Of a stretch of 64,000 nucleotides of DNA, positions 28,141 to 37,481 are shown one piece after another. A model generated the notes under the pieces. That model did no database searches. It was not told where the DNA came from and worked only from the letters and a program-made list of their open reading frames with translations. Made by a program: the position numbers and the translations under genes. The stretch is from an uncultured Pelagibacteraceae bacterium (GTDB taxonomy: Bacteria; Pseudomonadota; Alphaproteobacteria; Pelagibacterales; Pelagibacteraceae): the NCBI GenBank assembly GCA_902611845.1, contig CACMAX010000002.1, positions 152,998 through 216,997 of the forward strand. The letters run 5' to 3'. Every line of letters starts with the position of its first letter. Within the stretch, counting starts at the first letter, position 1.

Positions 28141-28684
28141 TTAATTTGTGTTTATTAATCAACCCAACTTGTGATGCTGTAAAGATGAATGTAATTGGTA
28201 GCATTCCCCAAACTTTAAAGTTAACCCAAAATTCTTCTGTTTGAGTTCTCCAAACAATTTCATTTAATATAGCTAAAAAAATAAAAAAATAAGTCCATCT
28301 GTTATTCAAAATTTTCCAACCTTCATCAGACATTGGCAGTGTTTTTCCAAGTATTAATTTTAAAACTGGTTCATTGGTGAAGTATTTTCCAAAGAATAAA
28401 GCTAAGGCAAATAAAATATTTATAATAGTGGGTTTCATATAAATAAAAATTGGATTATCAAAATAAATTGTTAAACCTCCAAATAGAGTAATTAAAATTC
28501 CTCCTAACAAAGGAACCATCGGAACTTTTTTTTCCAGTATCCAAACCAAGAGAACAGAAATTATTGTTGCGACAATTAGAGGTGGTATTGCAACTTTTAA
28601 ATTTTTATCACTGTTATAATAAAAGAAGAAAAAAATAGCTAAAGGCCCAACGTCTGTAATGAATTTTAGAAGTGATTTATTCAC
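28133..28684 (-). CDS. yciB: Inner-membrane septation protein YciB/IspZ
   Basis: A 183-residue protein with five membrane segments. Signatures: KFITDVGPLAIFFFFYYN, LLGGILITLFGGLTIYFDNP.F, KPTIINILFALALFFGKYF and the C-terminal half with WKILNNRWTYFFIFLAILNE. The family takes part in septation and cell-envelope integrity. Divergent from hspQ, 78 bases between starts. Confidence 0.94.
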   Translation of the reverse strand: MNKSLLKFITDVGPLAIFFFFYYNSDKNLKVAIPPLIVATIISVLLVWILEKKVPMVPLLGGILITLFGGLTIYFDNPIFIYMKPTIINILFALALFFGKYFTNEPVLKLILGKTLPMSDEGWKILNNRWTYFFIFLAILNEIVWRTQTEEFWVNFKVWGMLPITFIFTASQVGLINKHKLNE

Positions 28685-28762
28685 TGCTACATATTAACAG
28701 ATTAATAAAACATTTATATTTTTTTTATTGATTTTTTTCATCAAATATCCATATTTAATATC

Positions 28763-29083
28763 GTGAGTACTCAAAAAGCTAAATTTTCAATTGGAGACGT
28801 TGTAAAGCATAGACACTTCGATTTTAGAGGTGTGATTTACGATGTCGACTTTGAATTTAATAACTCAGAGGAGTGGTATCAATCGATTCCAAAAAACGTG
28901 AGACCTAGAAAGGATCAGCCATTTTATCATTTACTAGCAGAGAATGACGAAATTACTTACGAGGCTTATGTGTCTGAGCAAAATCTATTATTTGATGACT
29001 CTGAAGAGCCTATAAAACACCCTCTAATTAACGAAATTTTTTCAGGTAAGCGTGGATCAAGCTACTTCAAGCCTTCAAATTAA
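28763..29083 (+). CDS. hspQ: Heat-shock / hemimethylated-DNA-binding protein HspQ
   Basis: A 106-residue YccV-type protein: KFSIGDVVKHRHFDFRGVIY, then DQPFYHLLAENDEITYEAYV and NLLFDDSEEPIKHPLI. It starts with GTG. In E. coli HspQ is an adaptor/enhancer of Lon and was also described as binding hemimethylated oriC. The coding sequence is followed by the 167-base gap before ccmC. Confidence 0.93.
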   Translation: MSTQKAKFSIGDVVKHRHFDFRGVIYDVDFEFNNSEEWYQSIPKNVRPRKDQPFYHLLAENDEITYEAYVSEQNLLFDDSEEPIKHPLINEIFSGKRGSSYFKPSN

Positions 29084-29151
29084 CTAATAGCCAATATTTA
29101 AACACAATTGTCCCAAATCTCTGTCATATCTGTTTGTTATAAAATATTTAA

Positions 29152-29205
29152 TTCTGATCAAGAGTACTGTTTTTCCTCTATCTCCCTCTGTATTCTTGGT
29201 CAGAA
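29152..29205 (+). other. Long imperfect stem-loop in the hspQ-ccmC gap
   Basis: TTCTGATCAAGAGTAC (29152-29167) can pair over its full 16 bases with GTATTCTTGGTCAGAA (29190-29205), using two G-U pairs, around a 22-base pyrimidine-rich loop. A TATAAA box lies at 29138-29143, about 10 bases upstream of the first arm. This could be a small RNA or a leader element of the ccm operon; no U-run follows, so it is not a simple terminator. The rest of the 167-base gap shows nothing I can name. Confidence 0.45.
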
Positions 29206-29250
29206 AATTTTGAACAATTTTAATCTAAAATTTATGTGCTATAAAAAATT

Positions 29251-29958
29251 ATGATTAATTATTTCAATCCAAATAATACTTTAAAGATAATTAATAAAAT
29301 ACAAAAGTTTGTATTTGCGCTATTTATAATTGTATTGTTACTTGGATTAGTTGAAGCTTTAGTTCTTTCTCCTGAGGATTATAAGCAGAGTGACTCAGTT
29401 AGGATTATGTATGTCCATGTTCCATCAGCTTGGATATCACTCGGAATATTTTCATTTATTTCCATTCTTTCTTTTGGAGTTTTTGTTTTTAAAAATAAAA
29501 ATTTCTCTTTAATAACAAAAAGTTTAGCACCTTCTGGTTTTGTTTTTAGCATAATAGCTTTAGTTACAGGATCAATTTGGGGAAAACCAACCTGGGGAAC
29601 TTGGTGGGCTTGGGATGCAAGAATAACTTCAATGCTTTTACTTTCAATTTTTTATTTATTGTTCATTACTTCTTGGAAGATTACGACAGACACTAGTAAA
29701 GCAGAAAAAATTAGCTCAATAATAGCAATTATTGGTCTTATAAATATTCCAGTTATAAAATTTTCAGTAGAATGGTGGAATACTTTACACCAACCTGCGT
29801 CAGTAAAAATTTTGGAAGAAACAACAATTCATTCTTCAATGTTGACACCATTAGCTATAATGACTGCGGCATTTGCTCTATTTTCACTTTTGATATTTTT
29901 AATGAAATATAATACAGAACTGTTAAAGATTAAAAATAAAGGTCTTAATAGATTATGA
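29251..29958 (+). CDS. ccmC: Haem exporter / haem-handling protein CcmC
   Basis: A 235-residue inner-membrane protein with six helices. It has the tryptophan-rich haem motif GKPTWGTWWAWDAR (about 111-124) and the two flanking axial His sites MYVHVPSAW (about 54) and NTLHQPASV. It loads haem onto CcmE in the periplasm for cytochrome c maturation. ccmD follows with a 4-base overlap. ccmA and ccmB, which usually precede it, are not in the window. Confidence 0.96.
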   Translation: MINYFNPNNTLKIINKIQKFVFALFIIVLLLGLVEALVLSPEDYKQSDSVRIMYVHVPSAWISLGIFSFISILSFGVFVFKNKNFSLITKSLAPSGFVFSIIALVTGSIWGKPTWGTWWAWDARITSMLLLSIFYLLFITSWKITTDTSKAEKISSIIAIIGLINIPVIKFSVEWWNTLHQPASVKILEETTIHSSMLTPLAIMTAAFALFSLLIFLMKYNTELLKIKNKGLNRL

Positions 29959-30188
29959 TTAGTGAACTACTAAATATGAATGGATACGGTGTATACGTTT
30001 GGTCATCATTTATATTTACTCTATTTTCTTTTAGCTTCTTGTACGCGGTAGTAAAATTAAATTTAATTAAAGAGAAAAAGAAATTTGAGGAAAATTATAA
30101 ATCACTAGATGAAAAGAAACTTGCATCAGTAGCTAAGCAAAAAACGTACAGAGAGATATTAGCAAACACTTCCACATCTAAAGTTTAA
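29955..30188 (+). CDS. ccmD: Haem exporter accessory protein CcmD
   Basis: A 77-residue protein with one membrane helix (about 9-32, [20 protein letters not shown]) and a basic cytoplasmic tail, the CcmD layout. The [13 protein letters not shown] motif is the conserved start of the family. It stabilises the CcmC-CcmE complex. It overlaps ccmC by 4 bases. Confidence 0.88.
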   Translation: MISELLNMNGYGVYVWSSFIFTLFSFSFLYAVVKLNLIKEKKKFEENYKSLDEKKLASVAKQKTYREILANTSTSKV

Positions 30189-30199
30189 CTAAAATTCAC

Positions 30200-30622
30200 A
30201 TGTACGGAAAAAAAGTTAAATTTAGAGCCCTTTTTATTTTTTTAATTTTAATTTCATTAGTTCTTACAATTTTTTTGGTGGTTAAATCTCTTGAGGAAAA
30301 CGTAGTATATTTTAAGTCTCCAACAGACATTAAAAACCTTAATGAAATCAAAAATGCTCAAAAAATTAGAGTTGGTGGAATGGTGAAAAAAAATTCTATT
30401 AAAATAAACGATAAAGAAATTTTTTTCGTAATTACGGATTTCAAAAATGAATTATTAGTCAACTTTAATGGATCTGTACCTAATCTGTTTGAAGAGGGTA
30501 AGGGTGTAGTTGCCGAAGGTTTCTTAAAGGATAAAAGTTTTCTAAATGCTGACAAGATTTTAGCAAAACATGATGAAAATTATATGCCTCCTGAAGTCAA
30601 CGAAGCTATGAAAAACAATTAA
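30200..30622 (+). CDS. ccmE: Cytochrome c maturation haem chaperone CcmE
   Basis: A 140-residue protein with an N-terminal membrane anchor (about 10-29) and a periplasmic OB-fold domain: [40 protein letters not shown] split over consecutive strands, and the haem-binding His in [11 protein letters not shown] (HxxxY). The His covalently holds haem before transfer to CcmF. Confidence 0.95.
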   Translation: MYGKKVKFRALFIFLILISLVLTIFLVVKSLEENVVYFKSPTDIKNLNEIKNAQKIRVGGMVKKNSIKINDKEIFFVITDFKNELLVNFNGSVPNLFEEGKGVVAEGFLKDKSFLNADKILAKHDENYMPPEVNEAMKNN

Positions 30623-30627
30623 TTTGT

Positions 30628-32508
30628 ATGTTTAATTATTTAGGAAATTATTCTTTATATATTGCTTTAATAGCATCTGTTTATTTAATTTTTAAGTCAT
30701 ACTTGGATGCAAATTCAGAAAATAAATATTTAGATAAAAACTTTATTTTAATTACTTCAATACAAACTATAATGATTATGGTAAGTTTTTTTAGTCTAGT
30801 TGCAGCTTTTGTAATTTCAGATTTTAGTAATGAAACTGTTTTCAACAATTCTCATACTTTAAAACCTTTATTTTATAAAGTATCAGGTACATGGGGAAAT
30901 CACGAGGGAAGTTTATTATTGTGGTTATTAGTTCTTTCAATTTTTCTATTTATTTTTTTATTAAATTCAAGATCACAAGATACTAAATACAAACTTTTAA
31001 CGATACTATTTCAACAAATTATTATTTCAGGTTTTCTAGTTTTTATTTTATTAACTTCCAACCCATTCAAAATACTATATCCAATTCCTAGTGAGGGATT
31101 AGGTTTGAACCCTATTTTACAAGACCCTGCTTTAGCTATTCATCCTCCAATTTTATATTTAGGTTATGTTGGAACATCTATTATCTTTTCAGCTTCACTT
31201 GCCTCAATGATTAGCGGAAATATTGGAGATAAGTGGGCAAGGCATATTAAAAAATGGGTTTTGGTATCTTGGGTATTTTTAACAATTGGTATTTTGCTTG
31301 GATCTATATGGGCATATTATGAGCTGGGCTGGGGAGGTTTTTGGTTTTGGGATCCTGTAGAAAATGTTTCATTAATGCCATGGTTTTGCTTAACAGCGCT
31401 ACTGCATACTGTAATTGTATTACAGAAAAGAAATTCGTTTAAAGAGTGGACTATTATTTTGTCAATTACAACTTTCTCACTGAGTATGAGTGGCACTTTT
31501 CTTGTTAGGTCTGGAATTTTAAATTCAATTCACACTTTTGCAAACGATCCATCAAGAGGGCTATATATATTAAGTTTTCTCTTTATCCTAATTTTAATGT
31601 CTATATTAATTTTCTTTTTTAATCAGAATAAAATATCAAACACAGCCAAAGAGAATTTTATTTTAAGTAAAGAGACTGCAATATTAGTGAATAACTGGTT
31701 TATGATGTTTTTTTTATCTGTTGTTCTTGTTGGTACAATTTATCCAATATTTCTTGAAGTTTTAAATGGTTCAAAAATTTCTGTTGGTCCACCTTTTTAT
31801 CATAATCTTTTAATGCCCTTCTTAATTCCTTTTTTAATATTCATGAGCTTTGGCCCAAGTTTGAAATGGATTAAAGATAAATTAAAAAAGTTTAACTATA
31901 ATATTTTAATTATTTTTTTAGTTTCACTACTTATTTCATATGTCATTTTAACAAAAACCGAAAATTCGTTTCTGTTATCTATTCCTCTGATAGTTTTGAG
32001 CATCTATCTTTTGTTAGTAACAATTAAGGATTTTTTTTATAGTAAATCATCGATTAGCCAAAAAATTTCACATTTTGGTTTTAGTTTATTAATTACTAGT
32101 ATCTTATTGAATGGCCTTTTTTCTAATGAATTCAATTCAAATATGAAAGTAGGAGATGAAAGAATATTCAATGAAAAAGTTTTAAAATTAAAAGAAGTTA
32201 ATGTTACAGATGTGGACAATTATAAATCTCTTAAAGCTAGTTTTGAAGTTACAAATAAAAATTCCTCTTTTGCTTTATACCCAGAAGTTAGAATTTACCA
32301 ACAGCCTTTAACTATTACGAGTGAAGCGGATATTAAGACAACATTATTTTCAGATAATTTTTTAGTATTTAATATTTTAAAAGACGATGGTTATTATAAT
32401 GTAAGATATCAATATAAACCCTTAATGATTTGGATATGGATCTCAACTATATTTATTGGTTTTGGTGGTTTATTAAGTGTCATTAGAAAAAATGAGCAAA
32501 AATATTAA
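30628..32508 (+). CDS. ccmF: Cytochrome c haem lyase subunit CcmF
   Basis: A 626-residue polytopic membrane protein. Conserved pieces include SGTWGNHEGSLLLWLL, PILQDPALAIHPPILYLGYV, the haem-binding WWD-type motif GWGGFWFWDPVENVSLMPW and GTFLVRSGILNSIHTFA. It attaches haem to apocytochrome c. Downstream, the ccmG start lies inside its last 17 bases. Confidence 0.96.
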   Translation: MFNYLGNYSLYIALIASVYLIFKSYLDANSENKYLDKNFILITSIQTIMIMVSFFSLVAAFVISDFSNETVFNNSHTLKPLFYKVSGTWGNHEGSLLLWLLVLSIFLFIFLLNSRSQDTKYKLLTILFQQIIISGFLVFILLTSNPFKILYPIPSEGLGLNPILQDPALAIHPPILYLGYVGTSIIFSASLASMISGNIGDKWARHIKKWVLVSWVFLTIGILLGSIWAYYELGWGGFWFWDPVENVSLMPWFCLTALLHTVIVLQKRNSFKEWTIILSITTFSLSMSGTFLVRSGILNSIHTFANDPSRGLYILSFLFILILMSILIFFFNQNKISNTAKENFILSKETAILVNNWFMMFFLSVVLVGTIYPIFLEVLNGSKISVGPPFYHNLLMPFLIPFLIFMSFGPSLKWIKDKLKKFNYNILIIFLVSLLISYVILTKTENSFLLSIPLIVLSIYLLLVTIKDFFYSKSSISQKISHFGFSLLITSILLNGLFSNEFNSNMKVGDERIFNEKVLKLKEVNVTDVDNYKSLKASFEVTNKNSSFALYPEVRIYQQPLTITSEADIKTTLFSDNFLVFNILKDDGYYNVRYQYKPLMIWIWISTIFIGFGGLLSVIRKNEQKY

Positions 32509-33022
32509 ATTTTTAGGATTACTACTAACATTAATAATAATTTTTATAATCTTGCTCAAGGGATTGAACGTATCGAAAGATTACTCTAACGAGAAATTAA
32601 AAAGTAAAATAGATTTTTCACTTAATGCAAAAAAACTATTTTCTGATGAAATAATTAATATTTCAGACTTATTTGATAAAAATAGTCCTTCTGTAGTAAA
32701 TATTTGGGCATCTTGGTGTGCACCATGTAGAGAAGAGCATCAGTTTTTAATGAAATTAAAAGATATGAACATAAATATAATTGGAATTAATTATAAAGAC
32801 AGTCCAAAAAATGCGAAAAATTTTTTAAGCTCACTTGGAAATCCTTATTCAGAAGTTATTACTGATAATGATGGAACAAAATCAATAGAATTTGGAGCTA
32901 TTGGTGTTCCTGAAACTTTTATTATAAGTGGTAAAACAAATGAGATAATAAAAAAGTATATTGGTCCATTGACAAGCGAAAATTTAATAGAAATAAAAAA
33001 TTTATTAAAAAAAAATGCCTAA
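32492..33022 (+). CDS. ccmG: Thiol:disulfide interchange protein CcmG/DsbE
   Basis: A 176-residue membrane-anchored thioredoxin with one N-terminal helix, the active site WASWCAPCREEH, and cis-Pro loop GAIGVPETF. It reduces the apocytochrome haem-binding cysteines. The frame is open from 32477, but the ATG at 32492 (MSKNIKFLGLLL) gives the clean anchor. Overlaps ccmF by 17 bases and ccmH by 8. Confidence 0.94.
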   Translation: MSKNIKFLGLLLTLIIIFIILLKGLNVSKDYSNEKLKSKIDFSLNAKKLFSDEIINISDLFDKNSPSVVNIWASWCAPCREEHQFLMKLKDMNINIIGINYKDSPKNAKNFLSSLGNPYSEVITDNDGTKSIEFGAIGVPETFIISGKTNEIIKKYIGPLTSENLIEIKNLLKKNA

Positions 33023-33374
33023 ATTTATAAAGTTATTATTCTTACTGTATTTTTGTTTTAATTTTTCCTATGCTAATGAAATAAATACTAAAGTAGATCA
33101 AATTACAAAAAATCTAAGGTGTTTGATATGCCAAGGTCAATCCGTTTACGACTCTCAGTCCGATTTTGCTATAAGCATGAAGCTTGTTGTAAAAAATAAG
33201 ATTGATGAAGGTCAAGAAGAAGAAGAAATATATGATTATTTAAAAAATAAATATGGAGAATGGATTGTTTATGAACCAGAATTAAACCAAAATACATTTT
33301 TTTTATGGTCAATACCTTTGATTTTATTCGTTTTTGGTGGTCTTTTAATTATTAGAAAAGTATCTATAAAGTAA
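33015..33374 (+). CDS. ccmH: Cytochrome c maturation protein CcmH (short, CycL type)
   Basis: A 119-residue protein with signal peptide (about 1-20), the redox motif LRCLICQGQSVYDSQSDFA (RCxxCQ) and a C-terminal membrane helix (about 96-114). It takes part in apocytochrome thiol reduction with CcmG. The TPR-containing CcmI half found fused or adjacent in many bacteria is not seen here. Confidence 0.95.
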   Translation: MPKFIKLLFLLYFCFNFSYANEINTKVDQITKNLRCLICQGQSVYDSQSDFAISMKLVVKNKIDEGQEEEEIYDYLKNKYGEWIVYEPELNQNTFFLWSIPLILFVFGGLLIIRKVSIK

Positions 33375-33388
33375 CAAGAATTTTTTAT

Positions 33389-33874
33389 ATGAAAATTTTA
33401 ATTAAAACTTTAATAATTTCATTCATTGCTATCTCATTTTCTAATGCAGAAAATAAATGGAGTCTTTACACTGGTATGTTTGATTTCAGCGACGATGGTA
33501 AGAAATCAAATCTTTTCGGTGCTGAATATATAAATTTTAATGCTAGCAAAGATATTTTCTTAGGAAATATTCAGCCTGTGACAGGTGCAATGATAACTGC
33601 TGATGATGCAGTATATATTTATACAGGTTATCAATTAAATCAAAAATCTAATTCAACAACTTTCTCCCCTAGTTTTGCAGTTGGATATTATGATGAAGGC
33701 GATGGCAAGGACTTAGGTCACGAAATTGAATTTAAGACACAAATACAGATATTATTTGATATCTCATCCAATTTTGAATTAGGTATTTCTTATAATCATA
33801 TTTCTAATGCAAGTTTAGGAAATAAAAATCCTGGGGCAAATAGTTATATGTTTAATTTTACTAAAAAATTTTAA
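33389..33874 (+). CDS. PagL/acyloxyacyl hydrolase-like outer-membrane protein
   Basis: A 161-residue protein with a signal peptide (about 1-20, ending SFSNA) and alternating beta-strand pattern ending in aromatic FNFTKKF, as expected for a small outer-membrane barrel. YNHISNASLGNKNPGANSY matches the PagL active-site region with His137 and Ser139, but the position where the catalytic Glu is expected (NPGTE in relatives) is Asn151. It may therefore be inactive or use another acid. It follows ccmH by 14 bases, without an obvious functional link. Confidence 0.72.
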   Translation: MKILIKTLIISFIAISFSNAENKWSLYTGMFDFSDDGKKSNLFGAEYINFNASKDIFLGNIQPVTGAMITADDAVYIYTGYQLNQKSNSTTFSPSFAVGYYDEGDGKDLGHEIEFKTQIQILFDISSNFELGISYNHISNASLGNKNPGANSYMFNFTKKF

Positions 33875-33882
33875 CTTAAGAT

Positions 33883-35037
33883 ATGAGATTAAAAGACTGT
33901 CATAACTTTTATGACTTTAGAAAACTGGCAAAACAAAAGCTTCCATCCCCAATATTTCATTATATTGATGGGGCTGCAGATGATGAAATAACTTATGCAA
34001 GAAATAGTAGTGCATTTAATGACGTTGACTTAGTTCCAAATGTTTTAAGAGGTGTTGAAAATGTGGACTTATCGACAACTATTTTTGGAAAAAAACTAGA
34101 TTTACCTTTTTATTGTTCCCCAACAGCTTTGCAGAGACTATTTCACTACGAAGGAGAAAGAGCGGTTGGAAAAGCTGCAAAAAAGTTTAACACGATGTTT
34201 GGTGTTTCGGCATTAGCTACAGTAAGCGTTGAGGAAATTTCATCTTTAATAGACACTCCAAAAATGTTTCAATTTTATTTCCATAAAGACAGAGGATTAA
34301 ATGATTCTTGTTTAGAACGTGCAAAAGCAGCAAAATTTGATGTGATGGCTCTAACTGTTGATACGATAACAGGAGGAAATCGTGAAAGAGATTTAAGAAC
34401 TGGATTTACATCACCTCCAAAATTAACACTTTCGAGTTTGTTTAGTTTTGCCACTAAACCAATGTGGGGAATAAATTATTTAACCAAAGGAAAATTTGAA
34501 CTACCACATCTTCAAGATTTCGTTAAAGAAGGCACTGACACAAATACTTCAATTGGTAATTATTTTTCTACTATGTTGGATCAATCTATGAACTGGAACG
34601 ATGCTGAAAAATTGTGCTCTCAGTGGGGCGGCCATTTTGCGCTTAAGGGCGTAATGAGTGTTGAAGATGCTAAAAGAGCAGTTGATATTGGATGCACCGG
34701 TATAATGGTATCAAATCATGGAGGAAGACAGCTTGATGGATCTAGATCACCTTTCGATCAATTAGCTGAAATTGTTGATGCAGTTGGTGATAAGTTAGAT
34801 GTTATTTGTGAAGGTGGATTTCAAAGAGGTACTCATATGTTAAAAGCTTTATCTATGGGTGCAAAAGCATGTGCTGGTGGAAGATTATATCTTTATGCTT
34901 TGGCTGCAGCAGGTCAAGAAGGTGTTGAGAGAGCACTTAACTTATATAAAACTGAATTAGTAAGAGACATGAAATTAATGGGCTGCACAAAGATCAGTGA
35001 TCTTAATCGAAATAATTTAAGATTCCGAAATGCATGA
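33883..35037 (+). CDS. FMN-dependent alpha-hydroxy-acid oxidising enzyme, copy 1 (LldD-like)
   Basis: A 384-residue TIM-barrel flavoprotein oxidising L-2-hydroxy acids (lactate, glycolate, mandelate type). Conserved residues: Tyr in HYIDGAADD, Tyr in MFQFYFHKDRG, Asp in ALTVDTITGGNRERD, Lys in FALKGVMSVEDA, and catalytic His/Arg in SNHGGRQLDGSRSP. It overlaps copy 2 by 4 bases (ATGA). Whether it passes electrons to a quinone or oxygen cannot be read from sequence. Confidence 0.93.
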   Translation: MRLKDCHNFYDFRKLAKQKLPSPIFHYIDGAADDEITYARNSSAFNDVDLVPNVLRGVENVDLSTTIFGKKLDLPFYCSPTALQRLFHYEGERAVGKAAKKFNTMFGVSALATVSVEEISSLIDTPKMFQFYFHKDRGLNDSCLERAKAAKFDVMALTVDTITGGNRERDLRTGFTSPPKLTLSSLFSFATKPMWGINYLTKGKFELPHLQDFVKEGTDTNTSIGNYFSTMLDQSMNWNDAEKLCSQWGGHFALKGVMSVEDAKRAVDIGCTGIMVSNHGGRQLDGSRSPFDQLAEIVDAVGDKLDVICEGGFQRGTHMLKALSMGAKACAGGRLYLYALAAAGQEGVERALNLYKTELVRDMKLMGCTKISDLNRNNLRFRNA

Positions 35038-36185
35038 GTTTGAAGAATTGTTACAATTTTGAAGATTTTAGAAAGCTAGCCAAAAAAAAACTTCCAGCTC
35101 CAATTTTTCATTACATTGATGGTGGTGCAGACGATGAAACCACTTTAAAGAGAAATACAAATTCATTTGATGATTGTGACTTAATCCCCAATATTCTTAG
35201 AAGTGTAGGAGAACCAGATCTATCAACCAAAGTTTTTGGTAGAAAAATAGATATGCCAATTTTTTTATCTCCAACTGCTATGCAAAGTTTATATCATCCA
35301 GATGGAGATAAAGCTTCAGCTAGAGCTGCAGAAAAATTTGGTACCATGTATAGCATGTCGACAATGGCATCATTTTCCATTGAAGAAATTGCTAACATAT
35401 CAAGTGGTCCAAAATTATTTCAACTTTATATTCATAGAGATAAATCATTTACTGATGATTTAATTGATAGGTGCAAAAGAGCAAATTTTGATGGTTTGTG
35501 CTTAACCGTCGATACTTTGGTTGCGGGAAATAGAGAAAGAGATCACAGAACTGGTTTTACAACTCCTCCTAAATTTACATTAGAAAGTATAATGAATTTC
35601 GCAATGAGACCTGGATGGTTATTTAGATATTTTACAAACAAAAAGTTTGAACTAGCTAATATTAAACACAAAACTGATAAAGGAACTAGTATAACTAAAT
35701 CAGTTATAGATTATGTTAATGAACAGTACGATCCTAATATGAACTGGGATGATGCAGCATATTGTATAAAAAAATGGGATGGACCTTTTGCGCTAAAGGG
35801 TGTGATGTCTGTAGAGGATGCAAAGAGAGCAGTTGATATTGGTTGTACAGCGATAATAATTTCTAATCATGGAGGAAGACAGCTTGATGGATCTAGAACA
35901 CCATTTGATCAACTAAAGGCTATTTCAGATGCTGTGGGTGACAAGGTTGAGATAATTTTAGATGGAGGTGTTAAACGGGGAACTCATGTTCTCAAGGCTT
36001 TAGCTGCAGGTGCAACTGCTTGTAGTTTTGGTAAAGCTTTTTTGTTCAGTTTAGGAGCGGGTGGACAGCAAGGAGTAGAGAGGCTGCTTCAAAATATGCA
36101 CGATGAAATTAGAAGAAATATGATCCTTATGGGCTGCAAAAGTGTAAAAGAGTTAGATAGATCAAAGATAATTTACCGTAATTAA
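35034..36185 (+). CDS. FMN-dependent alpha-hydroxy-acid oxidising enzyme, copy 2 (LldD-like)
   Basis: A 383-residue paralogue of the preceding gene, similar along its whole length by eye. All flavin and catalytic motifs are kept: HYIDGGADDETT, LFQLYIHRDKS, CLTVDTLVAGNRERD, FALKGVMSVEDAKRA, SNHGGRQLDGSRTP, and DGGVKRGTHVLKAL. The differences cluster in the loop that lies over the substrate (about 190-235), so the pair may differ in substrate. Translationally coupled to copy 1. Confidence 0.93.
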   Translation: MSLKNCYNFEDFRKLAKKKLPAPIFHYIDGGADDETTLKRNTNSFDDCDLIPNILRSVGEPDLSTKVFGRKIDMPIFLSPTAMQSLYHPDGDKASARAAEKFGTMYSMSTMASFSIEEIANISSGPKLFQLYIHRDKSFTDDLIDRCKRANFDGLCLTVDTLVAGNRERDHRTGFTTPPKFTLESIMNFAMRPGWLFRYFTNKKFELANIKHKTDKGTSITKSVIDYVNEQYDPNMNWDDAAYCIKKWDGPFALKGVMSVEDAKRAVDIGCTAIIISNHGGRQLDGSRTPFDQLKAISDAVGDKVEIILDGGVKRGTHVLKALAAGATACSFGKAFLFSLGAGGQQGVERLLQNMHDEIRRNMILMGCKSVKELDRSKIIYRN

Positions 36186-36274
36186 ATATTTTTTATAAAT
36201 AATTTTTATTATTATTTTCACTTTAAATAAATAGACATGAAGTTGCTTTTCAGTTAGTTTGTCGACGAAAAATT

Positions 36275-37444
36275 ATGATTGAATTAGCAAAAGCATTAGA
36301 TCGTTTAGGAACTGAAAGTGCATTTTCTGTTTTAGCAGAAGCAAAAAAATTAGAAGCACAAGGCAAACCTATGATCCATTTAGGTCTAGGACAACCTGAC
36401 TTTAAAACTCCAAAACATGTAGTTGAAGCTGCAAAAAAAGCTCTAGATGATGGTCATCATGGTTATGTTTTATCAAATGGAATTCCAGAATGTCGAGAAG
36501 CTGTCGCAAGATGGGTCAAGAGACTTTATAATGCTGATATTGATCCAAATAGAGTTTTAATAATGCCAGGTGGCAAACCTACAATGTATTATGCAATTAC
36601 TTGTTATGGTGAACCAGGTGTTGAGATAATTCATCCAACTCCAGCTTTTCCAATTTATGAGTCAATGATTAATTATTCTGGAGCAAAAGCTGTTCCATAC
36701 GACTTAACTGAGGATAAAGATTTAAAATTTGACCCAGACAAAATTCTATCTTTAATAACTGACAAAACTAGACTTTTAATTCTAATAAATCCAAACAACC
36801 CAACTGGAAGTTTTGTTGAAAAACCTGCAATTGATTACTTAGCAAAAGAATTAGAAAAACATCCGCAGGTCACAATTTTAAGTGATGAAATTTATAGTAG
36901 ACAAATTTTTGATTATAAAGAAATGCCAACTTTCTTTAATTATCCTAACCTAAGAGATAGATTAATTGTTCTTGAGGGTTGGAGTAAAGCATATTCAATG
37001 ACAGGATGGAGACTTGGTTGGAGTTACTGGCCAGAACATTTAGTTGAGCATGTAAACAAACTTTTGATCAATAGTGTATCATGTGTAAATGCAGCAGCCC
37101 AATATGCTGGTATAGCCGCATTAGATGGTCCTGAAGACTCAATTAAAGATATGTTAGATAAATTTACATTAAGAAGAAATTTAATTCATAAAGGATTAAA
37201 TGATTTACCAGGAGTTGAGTGTAGTTTGCCGGGAGGAGCTTTTTATGCTTTTCCTAATATAAAAGGGACTGGCATGAATGGATCTGAGTTTTGCAAAAAA
37301 GCTATGCATGAAGCAGGTGTTGCAATTGTTCCTGGTACTGCATTCGGTAAAACTTGTAATGATTACGTTAGATTTAGTTTTGCCGCATCTAGAGATAATA
37401 TAATGCAAGCCTTAGAAAATATAGGCAAGATGCTTTCTAAATAA
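36275..37444 (+). CDS. PLP-dependent class I aminotransferase
   Basis: A 389-residue fold-type I enzyme similar to aspartate/alanine aminotransferases. HLGLGQPDFKTPKHVVEA, HHGYVLSNGIPECREAV, INPNNPTGSFV, LSDEIYSRQIF and the PLP-Lys motif GWSKAYSMTGWRLGW are present. It would interconvert 2-oxo acids and amino acids. With the neighbouring hydroxyacid oxidases it could turn 2-oxo acids into amino acids; this is context inference. An 89-base gap separates it from the oxidase pair, so it may have its own promoter. Confidence 0.92.
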   Translation: MIELAKALDRLGTESAFSVLAEAKKLEAQGKPMIHLGLGQPDFKTPKHVVEAAKKALDDGHHGYVLSNGIPECREAVARWVKRLYNADIDPNRVLIMPGGKPTMYYAITCYGEPGVEIIHPTPAFPIYESMINYSGAKAVPYDLTEDKDLKFDPDKILSLITDKTRLLILINPNNPTGSFVEKPAIDYLAKELEKHPQVTILSDEIYSRQIFDYKEMPTFFNYPNLRDRLIVLEGWSKAYSMTGWRLGWSYWPEHLVEHVNKLLINSVSCVNAAAQYAGIAALDGPEDSIKDMLDKFTLRRNLIHKGLNDLPGVECSLPGGAFYAFPNIKGTGMNGSEFCKKAMHEAGVAIVPGTAFGKTCNDYVRFSFAASRDNIMQALENIGKMLSK

Positions 37445-37481
37445 ACTGTATTTTTAATTAATATTTTTGTATTATTAAAGA

